From contig SFHG01000023.1 in NCBI GenBank assembly GCA_004555765.1, forward strand, positions 1-24,958: DNA of 24,958 nucleotides. Direction: 5' to 3'. Below the pieces are notes generated by a model. That model was not told the DNA's origin. It saw only the letters and a program-made list of their open reading frames with translations, and did not search any database. The stretch comes from Bacteroidales bacterium. GTDB lineage: Bacteria; Bacteroidota; Bacteroidia; Bacteroidales; Porphyromonadaceae. A program made the position numbers and the translations under genes. Below, in pieces: positions 14,979 through 23,538 of the stretch. How positions within the stretch are numbered: position 1 is the first letter of the stretch; the number at the start of each line of letters is the position of its first letter.

Positions 14979-17900
14979 TCAAAATTGGAGTTGCACACCG
15001 AAAGAGATGGTTCGGGCAAGGGGTTGGGCATAAATGTTGCCGAATGTCTCGGGGTCGAAAAATCCGGTGTAGTCGGAGCTGATTACGAAAGGATTTTTTG
15101 CCTCAAGGTTAAAGCGGACAGAGTTGATGACATCGCTTTTGAGGACATCGGGTGTAAGAGTATAGCCGAGGCGGATGCTCGAGATACGCCAATAGCTGAT
15201 CTTGCGGAACCAAATATCGTACAGGGAATAAGAACGGGACGGGTCATAGGAGTTCATCCACTGATAGGCCATCATCTGAGCCTCATTACCCACATCCTGT
15301 CCCAAGATTCCGGGCAGGTTGCCTGTCTTATTTGCCGGAGTCCAGCGGTCATTTATGACCGAGGTGTAGTTTTGACCGGGATTGACTTTCGTGGGATCGT
15401 AAGGTGGCTGAATCTGAGCCGTACGATCGACGAAGAAGTTCGAGAATACCGAGAGATCAAGTCCTTTGTAGCGAAGTGTGGTATTAAAACCTCCGGTGAG
15501 CTTCGGATCCCTGTCTCCGGCATAGACGAAGAGTTTGCGGTACTCTTCGGCGCTAAAGAGCGTATTCACGTCTCCCCATATCCCTGTCTCAAGGCGATAG
15601 AAGTCCTTCATCGAGAGGGTGGAGCCATCCGTGCCTTTGAAGCGCATAATCCCGGTCTCGGGATCGACGCCGGCAGTGGGAATCGCAAAGACAGCATTGA
15701 CAGGATAGCCTTCGAGGGACGGAGTGTACTGATTGTCCCGGACGTTGTATTCGAGGACTTTGCTCTTATTCTGCGAGAGGTTGAACCCCGTAGTCCAAGT
15801 CCAATCCTTGGTAGAGATATTAACCGTGTTGATCGTAAGTTCCCAGCCTCTGTTCTCTACCGATCCCCAATTGAGCGTCACAAAGTCGAAACCGTTTTCA
15901 CGGGGAATGGCTTTGAGCGAGATGAGGTCGGTGCTGAGCCTGTAATAGTAATCAAAACCGACATTTACCCTATCGAAGAGTCCGAGGTCAAACCCTACGT
16001 TTGTCGTAGAAGTCTTCTCCCAGCGGAGATTCTGGTTGGGTGGAGTTGTGACATTTACTGTGGGTTCCTCGTATTCGTTGAAGAACTTCTTGATGTTCCA
16101 GGTTCCTTTCACGAAGGGAGATGTGTTCTTGTCTATGTTTCCTTGGAGTCCGTATGAAGCTCTGAATTTGAGGTTACTCAGCCACTTTATATCTTCGAGA
16201 AAAGGTTCCCGTTTGGCATTCCAAGCGGCAGAAACGGACCAGAGAGGTAGATAACGGTATTTGGGGTCTACCCCGAAAAGGTTAGAGCCGTCCAATCTGA
16301 GGCTGCCGAATACCGTGTACCTTCCCAAGAGGGTATAGCTTGCGGTGGAGAAGAGTGACAGGAACGCGTTTTCCACGAAACTTTTTCTGTACGGAAGCAG
16401 AGTGGTGGTAGTGGAACCATTATACCCTTGGGGGAAGACGATCGGTTTACTGGTCAGCGTCTTTGCGTCGAAGCCAAATCCCTTAGCCTGCACGTTTGTG
16501 TAGCTGTTACGGCGCAGTTCCACCCCTGCCATAAAATCCACGTCGTGCTTTTCGTCAAAGGTCTTCTGGAGAAAGATCTGATTTCGCCAATTGTACTGAA
16601 ATAATCGGTCGTTCCAGTTTTGGATGATGCCGCCTTCAGGGAGAAAGGACTTCCCTTTGTAGGTGTAACTGTTTCTGAAATCGCGCGTGAAGTAGGATTC
16701 CGCGCCCGCAAACTGCTCCGTGGCGTTATTTTCAAACTGTAGTCCGAGTTGTGTGGACAGCGTGATGAGAGAAAGCGGTTTGTACTCAAGCTCGATGACG
16801 CTCTTGAGCGACTGATTCTTGAGGGTATAGTCGGTATTGGTTTGCTCTTCGCGGTAGTTGAAAGGTATGGTTTGGTTGCTCGAGTTGATGACATCCGGGT
16901 CGTAGATGTAGCGACCTTCGGCATCGACGATTTTTCTGTAGGGATTGACGTTTCTCGAGTAGTTTTGGGCGTTGGCGACGGTCGATGTGGCGAGATAAGT
17001 GCCGCGCTCCGAATAGTTCCCGAAAATGCTTACTCGTGCGGTGAGCTTGTCGGTAATCTTGAAGTCGAGGTTTGTCGTCAGATTGTATCGGTCGAAGGAG
17101 GTTCCTTTCGTCGTGCCATTCTCCATATAGACTCCGCCGGAGACGTAGTAGTGGGCGCGCTCGCCACCACCGGAGAGGCTCAGAGAGTATTGCTGATTAA
17201 AAGTGGGGGCGTAGATTTCGTCAAACCAGTTGGCTCCATCTTTCCTAAGGGCGTTGATCTGATTCAAAAGTTCCGGTGTCAGAACCTCTTGCCCGCTCTT
17301 CCTGTAAGCATCGGTAAGTCCCGAAGAATTAATGAGCCTGGCCACATCACCTTTGTCGCTTTGGAACGTATGCAGGGGGTCACGAAGAAGGGCGAGTTCG
17401 AGATCCACTTTTTCGCTTGCGTTAAGAAGATTGAGGCGTGAGGCATCCGGGCGTGACGTATAGAAGAGGTCTCCGGAGAAATTGATCCGTATTTTCCCCT
17501 CTTTTCCTCTCTTGGACGTAATGACGATGACTCCGTTAGCCGCACGGGCGCCGTATATGGCCGTTGCCGCGGCATCTTTGAGTACGGTGATGCTCTCGAT
17601 GTCTGAGGGGTTCAGTCCCGCGATAGAGGTGTTGTGGAGCTGGTCAATGGATTCTTGGGCGTTGAAGTCTTTGGGGACTTGGTCACCCTCCAATGGGATA
17701 CCGTCCAGGACCCACAGCGGCTCGGAGCTCCCGGATAGCGAGACTGTGCCACGGATGCGTATCTGGCTTGCGGCACCGGGACCTCCGCCTGAGGGATTGA
17801 CCACGACACCCGCCAGTTGGCCGGAGAGCATTTGATCCACGCCCGGGACGGCCACCCGCGCAATTTCGCCCGCATTGATGGTCTGGACCGCACTCGTCAG

Positions 17901-18281
17901 CTTGCGGCGCTCTATTTTCTGATACCCGGTGACCACGAGTTCGTCGAGAAGACCCTCTGCTTCTTCAAGAGTGGCATTGTAGACGCTTTGGGATGGAGTG
18001 AGGTTGATGGTTCGGTTCGTATAGCCGATATAGCTGACGATGACTTTTTTTACGCTCTTGGGCAAGGTGAAAAGGTAGTTTCCGTCGTAATCGGTCACAG
18101 TCCCCTGTGGCTCGTAAGCCGAGGCTTGTTTCTCGTCCGGAGAGATAAATACAGTGGCTCCTATGAGCGCTTCTCCGGTTACGGCATCAGTCACCCGCCC
18201 ACGTATCGTCCGGGTTTCCTGAGCCATAATGACGGAGAAGGTCATAAGGGAAAAGATAAGAAGCAGTGATAATTTCCTCAT
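14979..18281 (-). CDS. SusC/RagA family TonB-dependent outer-membrane transporter
   Basis: An 1100-residue beta-barrel transporter that imports substrate delivered by its SusD partner, energised by TonB. Residues 1-20 are a signal peptide (cleaved near IMA-QE). Residues about 24-108 form a carboxypeptidase-regulatory-like domain (IRGRVTDAVTGEALIGATVF ... VSYIGYTNRTINL). LVVTGYQ (115-121) and the plug domain follow, with the SusC-typical segments QIRIRGTVSLSGSSEPLWVL and VLKDAAATAIYGARAANGVI. The rest is the 22-strand barrel, ending in ARTISFGVQLQF with a terminal Phe as usual. There is no anti-sigma/FecR signalling extension. Repeat copy D lies 52 bp upstream of the ATG, and I see no clear TAnnTTTG box between them, so the gene may be transcribed from further upstream. 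Confidence 0.95.
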   Translation of the reverse strand: MRKLSLLLIFSLMTFSVIMAQETRTIRGRVTDAVTGEALIGATVFISPDEKQASAYEPQGTVTDYDGNYLFTLPKSVKKVIVSYIGYTNRTINLTPSQSVYNATLEEAEGLLDELVVTGYQKIERRKLTSAVQTINAGEIARVAVPGVDQMLSGQLAGVVVNPSGGGPGAASQIRIRGTVSLSGSSEPLWVLDGIPLEGDQVPKDFNAQESIDQLHNTSIAGLNPSDIESITVLKDAAATAIYGARAANGVIVITSKRGKEGKIRINFSGDLFYTSRPDASRLNLLNASEKVDLELALLRDPLHTFQSDKGDVARLINSSGLTDAYRKSGQEVLTPELLNQINALRKDGANWFDEIYAPTFNQQYSLSLSGGGERAHYYVSGGVYMENGTTKGTSFDRYNLTTNLDFKITDKLTARVSIFGNYSERGTYLATSTVANAQNYSRNVNPYRKIVDAEGRYIYDPDVINSSNQTIPFNYREEQTNTDYTLKNQSLKSVIELEYKPLSLITLSTQLGLQFENNATEQFAGAESYFTRDFRNSYTYKGKSFLPEGGIIQNWNDRLFQYNWRNQIFLQKTFDEKHDVDFMAGVELRRNSYTNVQAKGFGFDAKTLTSKPIVFPQGYNGSTTTTLLPYRKSFVENAFLSLFSTASYTLLGRYTVFGSLRLDGSNLFGVDPKYRYLPLWSVSAAWNAKREPFLEDIKWLSNLKFRASYGLQGNIDKNTSPFVKGTWNIKKFFNEYEEPTVNVTTPPNQNLRWEKTSTTNVGFDLGLFDRVNVGFDYYYRLSTDLISLKAIPRENGFDFVTLNWGSVENRGWELTINTVNISTKDWTWTTGFNLSQNKSKVLEYNVRDNQYTPSLEGYPVNAVFAIPTAGVDPETGIMRFKGTDGSTLSMKDFYRLETGIWGDVNTLFSAEEYRKLFVYAGDRDPKLTGGFNTTLRYKGLDLSVFSNFFVDRTAQIQPPYDPTKVNPGQNYTSVINDRWTPANKTGNLPGILGQDVGNEAQMMAYQWMNSYDPSRSYSLYDIWFRKISYWRISSIRLGYTLTPDVLKSDVINSVRFNLEAKNPFVISSDYTGFFDPETFGNIYAQPLARTISFGVQLQF

Positions 18282-18330
18282 AAAAAAGGTGTGTAATACT
18301 TTTTGGGGATGTAGTGAAGTATTTTTGTCC

Positions 18331-18414
18331 GGGGTACGTACCGAGGCAGATGTCCGGGTCGTACCCGGAGGAGGACGAGATACGTACCTAAGCGTTTTTC
18401 TTGGTACGTACCAA
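18331..18414. repeat. Four-core interspersed repeat, copy D
   Basis: Cores start at 18333 (GGTACGTACC), 18356 (GGGTCGTACC), 18379 (GATACGTACC) and 18403 (GGTACGTACC), spanning 70 bp. The last core sits in a perfect 16-bp palindrome CTTGGTACGTACCAAG (18400-18415), and the second in CCGGGTCGTACCCGG (18354-18368, 6-bp arms). It is between the metalloprotease stop and the susC start. The remaining gap, 18416-18504, shows nothing recognisable. Confidence 0.88.
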
Positions 18415-18504
18415 GTTTTGCCTTATGCCCGCAGTCGGTGATGAGTTGCTTTTCGGATGACGTTTGGGGGATTTTACGGGTCTAAGTCGGGTGCCAAGGG
18501 GAGA

Positions 18505-21051
18505 TTATGCACCAAGCGCACTCTCAATCCGGAGTACGAGGTCGATGTAATGCCCCCTCATTGCCCTGTTGCCCTTCTTCCGAAGTGGCTTAATGGTTTC
18601 GCAAATCCGTGTTAGTAGCTCCCTTTTTGCCGAAACAGCATCCGATATTCGGTCGGACAAAGAGCCGTAGAAATTGATCTCTCTTGTGACACCCAAGTTT
18701 CTGTTACTTTCGCCTTCGAAATCCGACGCAAGACCGTTCTTCTTGGTGACTTTGTCCGAAGAGACACTTTGCAAGAGTGCGTCAACGAGCCCTTTCTGGA
18801 CGAAACGCTCTTCCACTGTGAGGTCGGCTCCACGAATACTTTTGCCGAAAACGGTGTCGAATAGTTTGTCTGTGAGATCCGTCGGCCTGTAGGCGCGGTC
18901 ACCGTTCAAACGCTCGTTTTCGCTCATCCGGATGAGACGTTTGTTGTCCAGAAGATCCCAGAATACATAGCTTTGGGCATTCTTCAAGACCAGTGACGGT
19001 GCCTGCTCTATCAGTCCGTCAGGTGAACTCTTGATGGGAAACGTTTTTGAGAGAATGGGGCTTTTGAAAAGCCAGTCCGTCTCCGTGACAGCTTCCTTCA
19101 GCAGAAAATCGACAGCTTTACTCTGAAGTTCTTTGGGCACAAAGGTGTAGGTGTCTCTAACGTCCCTCCGGTCGGTCACTTCGATGTATATGCCACCGAC
19201 AAGCGCAAGGGGATGGTAGAGGTAGGTATTCCACTGATTGATGAGGGCGTTGTACATCAGCCCGAGCTCGTCATAGCCTTGTGCGGGGTCGCCGTCCCGG
19301 GTGATGGCTTCCAGTCTGGGAAGTACTCTTTTGAGATTGGCGATGCCGAGTGTGGAGGCGAGAATAGGATCGTCGGAGAGGTCTTCGGTTTGGGCTCTCG
19401 GGTCTATGGCATCCCGTGTGTCCTGTGCTTCGCTGTAGCGGTACTCTTTTCCCCGATGACTGTCCAACAGCCGCTCCAAGCCCTGCTTTTCAGACTCCGC
19501 ATCCGGGTACCACCGGTAGCCGTACTCTATGGCCCAAAGGTCGTATGCACCAATCTTGGGAGCAAAGTGCTTCACCCCGTCTCCGGGCTGAGCTACGTAG
19601 TTGAAGCGGGCGTAGTCCATAATGCTGGGCGAAGTGCCGTGAGAGGCGGTAAACTCCGGATCTCTGAGCTGAGCCACAGTGTAGGCACTCGAGGCTATCA
19701 TATTGTGCCGGAGCCCGAGAGAGTGTCCGATCTCGTGGCAGGCCACAAACCGCATTGCTTTACCGACAAGTTCGTCCCCGAGTTTGCTTGTGTTTGCTCC
19801 CTCTTGGGTGGCTCCGGTCTGTAGGATGATCCAGTTGCGGAGCATCCCGAGGACATTGTGCCACCAGATGACGTCTGCTTGGATAATCTCACCGCTTCTG
19901 GGGTCATAGACGGACGGACCCATCGCGTTTTGTTTCTCGCTCGCGATGTAATTGATGCCTGAGACAGAGAGGTCGTCCCGATCCACCTCTCCTGTGATTA
20001 CGGTACCACGGATGGCATTCTTGAATCCGGCTCTCTCGAAGGCCTTGTTCCAGTCCTCTATGCCTTCGATGATGTATTTGCGCCATTTCTCCGGTGTACT
20101 CTCGTCTACGTAAAAGACGATGGGCTTCACGGGTTCCGTCAGTTCTCCCCTTTGGTAGGCTTCGGGATCTTTTGGCTCAAGTCTCCAGCGGGTAATGATT
20201 TCTTCTTTTTTGACATCGTTTTGGTCATCCGCATAGAAAGAGCGGGGTACCGTGAAGTACCCGATCCTGCTGCTTAGGGCACGTCCGGAGTAGGGTGCTT
20301 TGGGCAAAAGGACGATCGAACTGCTGCTGCGGACTGTAAGGAACAGGTCGCCGCCCCCTTCGTTGACTTTGGTCGAGTAGTCTCCCACCATGGTGACATT
20401 GGAGGGAAAGGCCTTGACGCGAACGATCCGGGAAAGGTCTTTGTCGATGCTGCCGCCTATGCTGATGAGGTCGAAGAGGTGATTGAGAAGGGTGGACGAT
20501 CCGTCGTAGTATTTGGTGACCTCCACCAGGACTGCAGAAGAGTCCGGAGAGAAGCTTTTCACGGGGATCCGACCCATCAGAGGAGATCTGAAGTTGTCTT
20601 CCACAGAGATGCTCAGTGCATCATCGGAAGAGACCACGGGTGAGGGTTTGACGTTTTGGAGGTAGAGGTTTTTCTTGTCCTCCGATAAGATGAATCTGAT
20701 GAGCGTATTTTCGTAATTCATCCCACGATTGATGCCTGCTTCGTTGAGCTCGGGCGGGACTTCAAGGATGCGGTTGGTGACCAAGAAATCTCTTCCGATC
20801 AATGAATCGGGAATGAGGAAATAGTACTTATCCGCACTTCGGTATATCCCAAACATCCCTTCCGCAAGGCGGGTGCTGTCGGTCACGAGGCTTGTGAAAT
20901 CATCCTTTGGGGCATCTTTTTTTTCTGTTTCTGTCTTCGCCCTGCCACGTTTGGTGACTGCAAGTGAGGTCGTGCAACCGACCAATGTCGCGATGGAGAG
21001 GCATCCGGTCATCGTTACAGTGGCGAGCTTCGATATAGATGGTATAGTCAT
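18505..21051 (-). CDS. Metzincin-type zinc metalloprotease lipoprotein (DUF5117/DUF4953 type)
   Basis: An 848-residue predicted envelope-anchored protease. The signal peptide carries lipobox TLVGC (Cys26). Residues about 55-260 resemble the DUF5117 domain (GMFGIYRSADKYYFLIPDSLIGRDFLV). The catalytic region has HEIGHSLGLRH (439-449), a perfect metzincin zinc motif HExxHxxGxxH, and a Met-turn in TSPSIMDYARF (473-483, Met478), as in the DUF4953 family. The C-terminal 350 residues are helical with no T9SS-type sorting domain. Large proteins of this kind are common in Bacteroidetes and often lie near SusCD pairs; here SusC and SusD follow on the same strand, so digestion of host protein followed by uptake of the products is a reasonable inference. 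The gene has its own probable promoter at 21133-21163. Confidence 0.92.
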   Translation of the reverse strand: MTIPSISKLATVTMTGCLSIATLVGCTTSLAVTKRGRAKTETEKKDAPKDDFTSLVTDSTRLAEGMFGIYRSADKYYFLIPDSLIGRDFLVTNRILEVPPELNEAGINRGMNYENTLIRFILSEDKKNLYLQNVKPSPVVSSDDALSISVEDNFRSPLMGRIPVKSFSPDSSAVLVEVTKYYDGSSTLLNHLFDLISIGGSIDKDLSRIVRVKAFPSNVTMVGDYSTKVNEGGGDLFLTVRSSSSIVLLPKAPYSGRALSSRIGYFTVPRSFYADDQNDVKKEEIITRWRLEPKDPEAYQRGELTEPVKPIVFYVDESTPEKWRKYIIEGIEDWNKAFERAGFKNAIRGTVITGEVDRDDLSVSGINYIASEKQNAMGPSVYDPRSGEIIQADVIWWHNVLGMLRNWIILQTGATQEGANTSKLGDELVGKAMRFVACHEIGHSLGLRHNMIASSAYTVAQLRDPEFTASHGTSPSIMDYARFNYVAQPGDGVKHFAPKIGAYDLWAIEYGYRWYPDAESEKQGLERLLDSHRGKEYRYSEAQDTRDAIDPRAQTEDLSDDPILASTLGIANLKRVLPRLEAITRDGDPAQGYDELGLMYNALINQWNTYLYHPLALVGGIYIEVTDRRDVRDTYTFVPKELQSKAVDFLLKEAVTETDWLFKSPILSKTFPIKSSPDGLIEQAPSLVLKNAQSYVFWDLLDNKRLIRMSENERLNGDRAYRPTDLTDKLFDTVFGKSIRGADLTVEERFVQKGLVDALLQSVSSDKVTKKNGLASDFEGESNRNLGVTREINFYGSLSDRISDAVSAKRELLTRICETIKPLRKKGNRAMRGHYIDLVLRIESALGA

Positions 21052-21132
21052 CGGAGTCTTGTCTTATTTTTTAATAAGTAGATGTTTTGCGAGATTATCT
21101 TCCCCTGATTATTGGGTGTGGAGAAACGATGA

Positions 21133-21163
21133 CAAAAATAACCATAAATCCCGTTACGGCAAC
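21133..21163 (-). promoter_or_regulatory. Probable promoter of the metalloprotease gene
   Basis: The minus strand has GTTG (21160-21163; three of four match to TTTG), a 19-bp spacer and TATTTTTG (21133-21140), fitting TAnnTTTG. This gives a leader of about 75 nt. Repeat copy E lies 65 bp and more upstream. Confidence 0.55.
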
Positions 21164-21203
21164 ACCGCATTTCTTTTCGTCCCTTATTTGTCGCAGGTCT
21201 TCA

Positions 21204-21287
21204 CCTGTACAATCTCTCGTCCCGAGGTGATACGTACCGGGAAGAAAAGCAGATACGTACCTAAGAAACTTTCCCGGTACGTACCCC
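21204..21287. repeat. Four-core interspersed repeat, copy E (first core degraded)
   Basis: Three clear cores start at 21229 (GATACGTACC), 21252 (GATACGTACC) and 21276 (GGTACGTACC). At the expected place of the fourth, around 21203-21215, only a degraded CCTGTACA-like sequence is seen. The element lies between the rubredoxin terminator and the metalloprotease promoter. The rest of the 352-bp gap 21052-21403 is accounted for by these two sites. Confidence 0.75.
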
Positions 21288-21320
21288 GTCAAGATCCCCT
21301 TCGCTATTTCGATACCTTTG

Positions 21321-21359
21321 AAAAAGAACCCCGTGACAGGGTTTGGTGTCCTGCCACGG
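21321..21359 (-). terminator. Intrinsic terminator of the rubredoxin operon
   Basis: The arms CCCGTGACAGG (21329-21339) and CCTGCCACGGG (21349-21359) pair with one mismatch around a 9-nt loop. On the minus strand the stem is closely followed by TTCTTTTTC. It sits 45 bp past the rubredoxin stop, as expected. Confidence 0.75.
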
Positions 21360-21403
21360 GTCTCTCTGTGTGTGTTCCCTAATTGAGGAAATCAGAGTGA
21401 TGT

Positions 21404-21568
21404 TTACTCCTCAATCAGTTTGAAGTCTTCCTTGGAAGCGCCGCAAATCGGGCAAACCCAATCATCTGGGATGTCTTCAAAAGCGGTGCCGGGGGCAATG
21501 CCTCCATCCGGGTCACCGACTGCGGGGTCATAGACCCAACCGCAGGGTTCGCATTCGTACTTGGCCAT
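21404..21568 (-). CDS. Rubredoxin (second of a tandem pair)
   Basis: A 54-residue one-iron electron carrier. The two cysteine pairs that bind iron are C6-x2-C9 in YECEPCGWVYDP and C39-x2-C42 in DDWVCPICGASKEDF, and the family aromatic residues (Tyr4, Trp11, Tyr13, Phe30, Trp37) are in place. In anaerobes rubredoxin passes electrons to oxygen- or peroxide-reducing enzymes; no such partner is in the window. It follows the first rubredoxin by 88 bp, a gap that holds a small hairpin, and is itself followed by a terminator. Its N-terminus differs from the first copy (CEPCGW versus CPVCKY), so this is an old duplication or a functional pair. The ATG at 21568 is the only reasonable start. Confidence 0.96.
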   Translation of the reverse strand: MAKYECEPCGWVYDPAVGDPDGGIAPGTAFEDIPDDWVCPICGASKEDFKLIEE

Positions 21569-21601
21569 GTCTTGTATTTATGGTTTGTCGTTATCGATAA
21601 G

Positions 21602-21620
21602 GGCGGTCACGGGAACCGCC
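21602..21620. promoter_or_regulatory. Small hairpin between the two rubredoxin genes
   Basis: GGCGGT (21602-21607) and ACCGCC (21615-21620) form a GC-only 6-bp stem apart from one A-T pair, with a 7-nt loop. No T-run follows on the minus strand, so it is more likely an RNA processing or stability element, or a weak attenuator, than a full terminator. Confidence 0.35.
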
Positions 21621-21656
21621 ATTCAGTAGTTCTCGGTGTAAAGGTACCGAAATTTT

Positions 21657-21821
21657 TTAGTCTTCTACAGGTGCGAAGCTCTTTTTCGGAGCCTTGCAAA
21701 GAGGACATACCCAAGTATCGGGCAAATCCTCGAATGCGGTGCCTGCGGGGATATTTTGTGTGGGATCGCCTTTTTCGGGATCATAGATGTACTTACATAC
21801 GGGGCATTGGTACTTCTTCAT
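21657..21821 (-). CDS. Rubredoxin (first of a tandem pair)
   Basis: A 54-residue rubredoxin. Iron ligands are C6-x2-C9 in YQCPVCKYIYDP and C39-x2-C42 in DTWVCPLCKAPKKSF; aromatic core residues are conserved. This copy has the more typical CPVC-x-Y N-terminal motif and a more basic surface (KKYQ, CKAPKKSF) than its neighbour, whose sequence is acidic, which may mean different redox partners. It lies 36 bp after the FadL-type porin gene on the same strand and is probably cotranscribed with it. Confidence 0.96.
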   Translation of the reverse strand: MKKYQCPVCKYIYDPEKGDPTQNIPAGTAFEDLPDTWVCPLCKAPKKSFAPVED

Positions 21822-21857
21822 ATCGTTTGTCGTTTGAAATAATGAGGGTTATGTGCA

Positions 21858-23495
21858 TTAAAACGTAAGTGTGAGTGTGCCGACGAGATTGTGGCGGTCG
21901 ATGTCCATATTGGCGCCTTCAGTGTAGAGCGGCGGATTGAGGGCAGGGGCGGAAGGGTAGGGGTATACCTCATTTTTTTTCCGGCTGAATACATAAGCCA
22001 GATCGGCAGAGAATGCACCAAACCGAAGCCCCAGACCTGCCGAAGCACTGTAGGAGTCGCGTGGAAGGACGAAATCGAGTATCGTACCGGAGGCGACGTA
22101 CTCCTCGGAGAGTTTGACATCGGAGCTTTGGAGCCTGATGCCGCTTGAGGTGTAGCTGCCGCCGGCTCTTACACTGAGCCAGGAGATGGGGCGGAGCTCA
22201 AGTCCAAAGTGGTGACCGAATTGGTTACCGAAGTAGTCTTTCATGAGCGCATTCGGACCTTCCATAGCCGAATTGCCGTTGCCTGTACGGAGAGATGCGG
22301 CAGCGAGGTTACGCCACGTGAAGTCGTAAGTCACCATTCCCCACTGTCCGAGATACGCCATAGCGCTGAGCGTGAGCTTGCCCGGAAGCCACATAGAGTA
22401 TGAGTTGGCAAGGTCGTCTCCGGTGTTGTAGCCCATCTTTTCCGCCTTATCGGTGTTTGCGTCGAGCACACTGCCGGCTTCTGCGTGGTACAGTTCGCTG
22501 TAGGACGCATATTGGGGCAAGAGGTAGGACACGCCTATTCTGCCGAAGTCTCCGAGAGCGTACATCGCGCCGAGATTCAGTGCGAAGGAGCGTCCGCTCA
22601 CACTGAGGTTATTGTCGTAAGTGGTGTTTATGGCAAAATTTTTCGGCTCATAGAGGAAAGCCTCCGAGTACTGCGAGCTGCGTCCGTAAGTGGAAGTGCC
22701 GATACGGAAAGAGGCTCCGAAGAAGAAACGGGACTCATACCCTGCCGAGACGTTGAAATCAAAGGAGTGCTTCGCACCCGTCTCTTTGACATAGAGGTGT
22801 GAGGCAGTCGGCAGAAGCGGGATCCGGTTAGAGACATCCGGTGCGCCATCCCACGTCCACGAAGCCGGCCAGAATTGGGTGCCGTTGTGCTCGATGATAC
22901 CGCCGCTCATCCCCATCGTGACGATAGGGTCGACGCCGCTTTGCATAATGGGGTCGTATTTGTCCGGTACGTACAGATAGTCCGTGTACGGTCTGCCTGC
23001 GGCGTTGGCTCTATCCGCAATAAAATCGGCAACGGTACTGTTAGGCCTGTCAAAAGTGATGGCGTAGTTGCGCGTGAAGTCATAATCCCGGTTGTACTGG
23101 AAACCCCAGTTCACGTTCCAGGACGAGTTCGACTGAAGAGAACTAAGCGCACTCGATATGTAGGAGACATTGGGTACACCTCCGGACCAGTAGCTCCCCG
23201 CCTCCCTTTCCTGCCTTTGTCCGAGATAGGGAAAATAATAGTTCCCGTTTACGTCAAACGTGGCTGTAAGGGTACTCTTGAAGTAGAGTGCACTTCCCGC
23301 GGGGTTCGTGAGGATCGCCGTCGGATCTGCACCAAGAGCCCCGATTTTCCCGCCCATCGCCTGAGCGCGTGCCGTCCCTCCTACCTCTTCACTCATGTTG
23401 CGCAGGGCATCGCTTGGTGCTTGGGCGCTTAGAGAAAGGGCACCAACCAAGACACTTCCGAAAGCAAGTGCCCCAATTCGTAGATATCGTCTCAT
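21858..23495 (-). CDS. OmpP1/FadL/TodX family outer-membrane channel
   Basis: A 545-residue outer-membrane beta-barrel with a signal peptide cleaved near SAQA. The N-terminal segment GGTARAQAMGGKIGALGADPTAILTNPAGSALYF (39-72) is the typical FadL-family signature: a glycine-rich stretch and the N-P-A-G motif. Many alternating strands with aromatic girdles follow, ending NLVGTLTLTF with a terminal Phe. FadL-type channels move hydrophobic compounds such as fatty acids across the outer membrane; the actual substrate here is unknown. It follows the YG-rich protein gene by 43 bp and precedes the rubredoxins by 36 bp, so the four genes form a likely operon. PorV of the type IX secretion system belongs to the same superfamily, but I see no reason to call this PorV. 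Confidence 0.88.
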   Translation of the reverse strand: MRRYLRIGALAFGSVLVGALSLSAQAPSDALRNMSEEVGGTARAQAMGGKIGALGADPTAILTNPAGSALYFKSTLTATFDVNGNYYFPYLGQRQEREAGSYWSGGVPNVSYISSALSSLQSNSSWNVNWGFQYNRDYDFTRNYAITFDRPNSTVADFIADRANAAGRPYTDYLYVPDKYDPIMQSGVDPIVTMGMSGGIIEHNGTQFWPASWTWDGAPDVSNRIPLLPTASHLYVKETGAKHSFDFNVSAGYESRFFFGASFRIGTSTYGRSSQYSEAFLYEPKNFAINTTYDNNLSVSGRSFALNLGAMYALGDFGRIGVSYLLPQYASYSELYHAEAGSVLDANTDKAEKMGYNTGDDLANSYSMWLPGKLTLSAMAYLGQWGMVTYDFTWRNLAAASLRTGNGNSAMEGPNALMKDYFGNQFGHHFGLELRPISWLSVRAGGSYTSSGIRLQSSDVKLSEEYVASGTILDFVLPRDSYSASAGLGLRFGAFSADLAYVFSRKKNEVYPYPSAPALNPPLYTEGANMDIDRHNLVGTLTLTF

Positions 23496-23538
23496 GCAGT
23501 ATTTTGTTTCAAGAAGTTAGAGAAAAAAGGAGATCCGC

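Noticed and set aside
14985..16157. A 390-codon open frame antisense to susC, and similar long frames antisense to the debranching enzyme and metalloprotease
   Set aside because: They are shadows of real genes: no signal, domain or start support, and composition typical of reverse-complement reading.
21858..23495. PorV (type IX secretion) assignment for the FadL-type channel
   Set aside because: The superfamily signature alone does not separate PorV from general FadL channels, and no T9SS gene is nearby.
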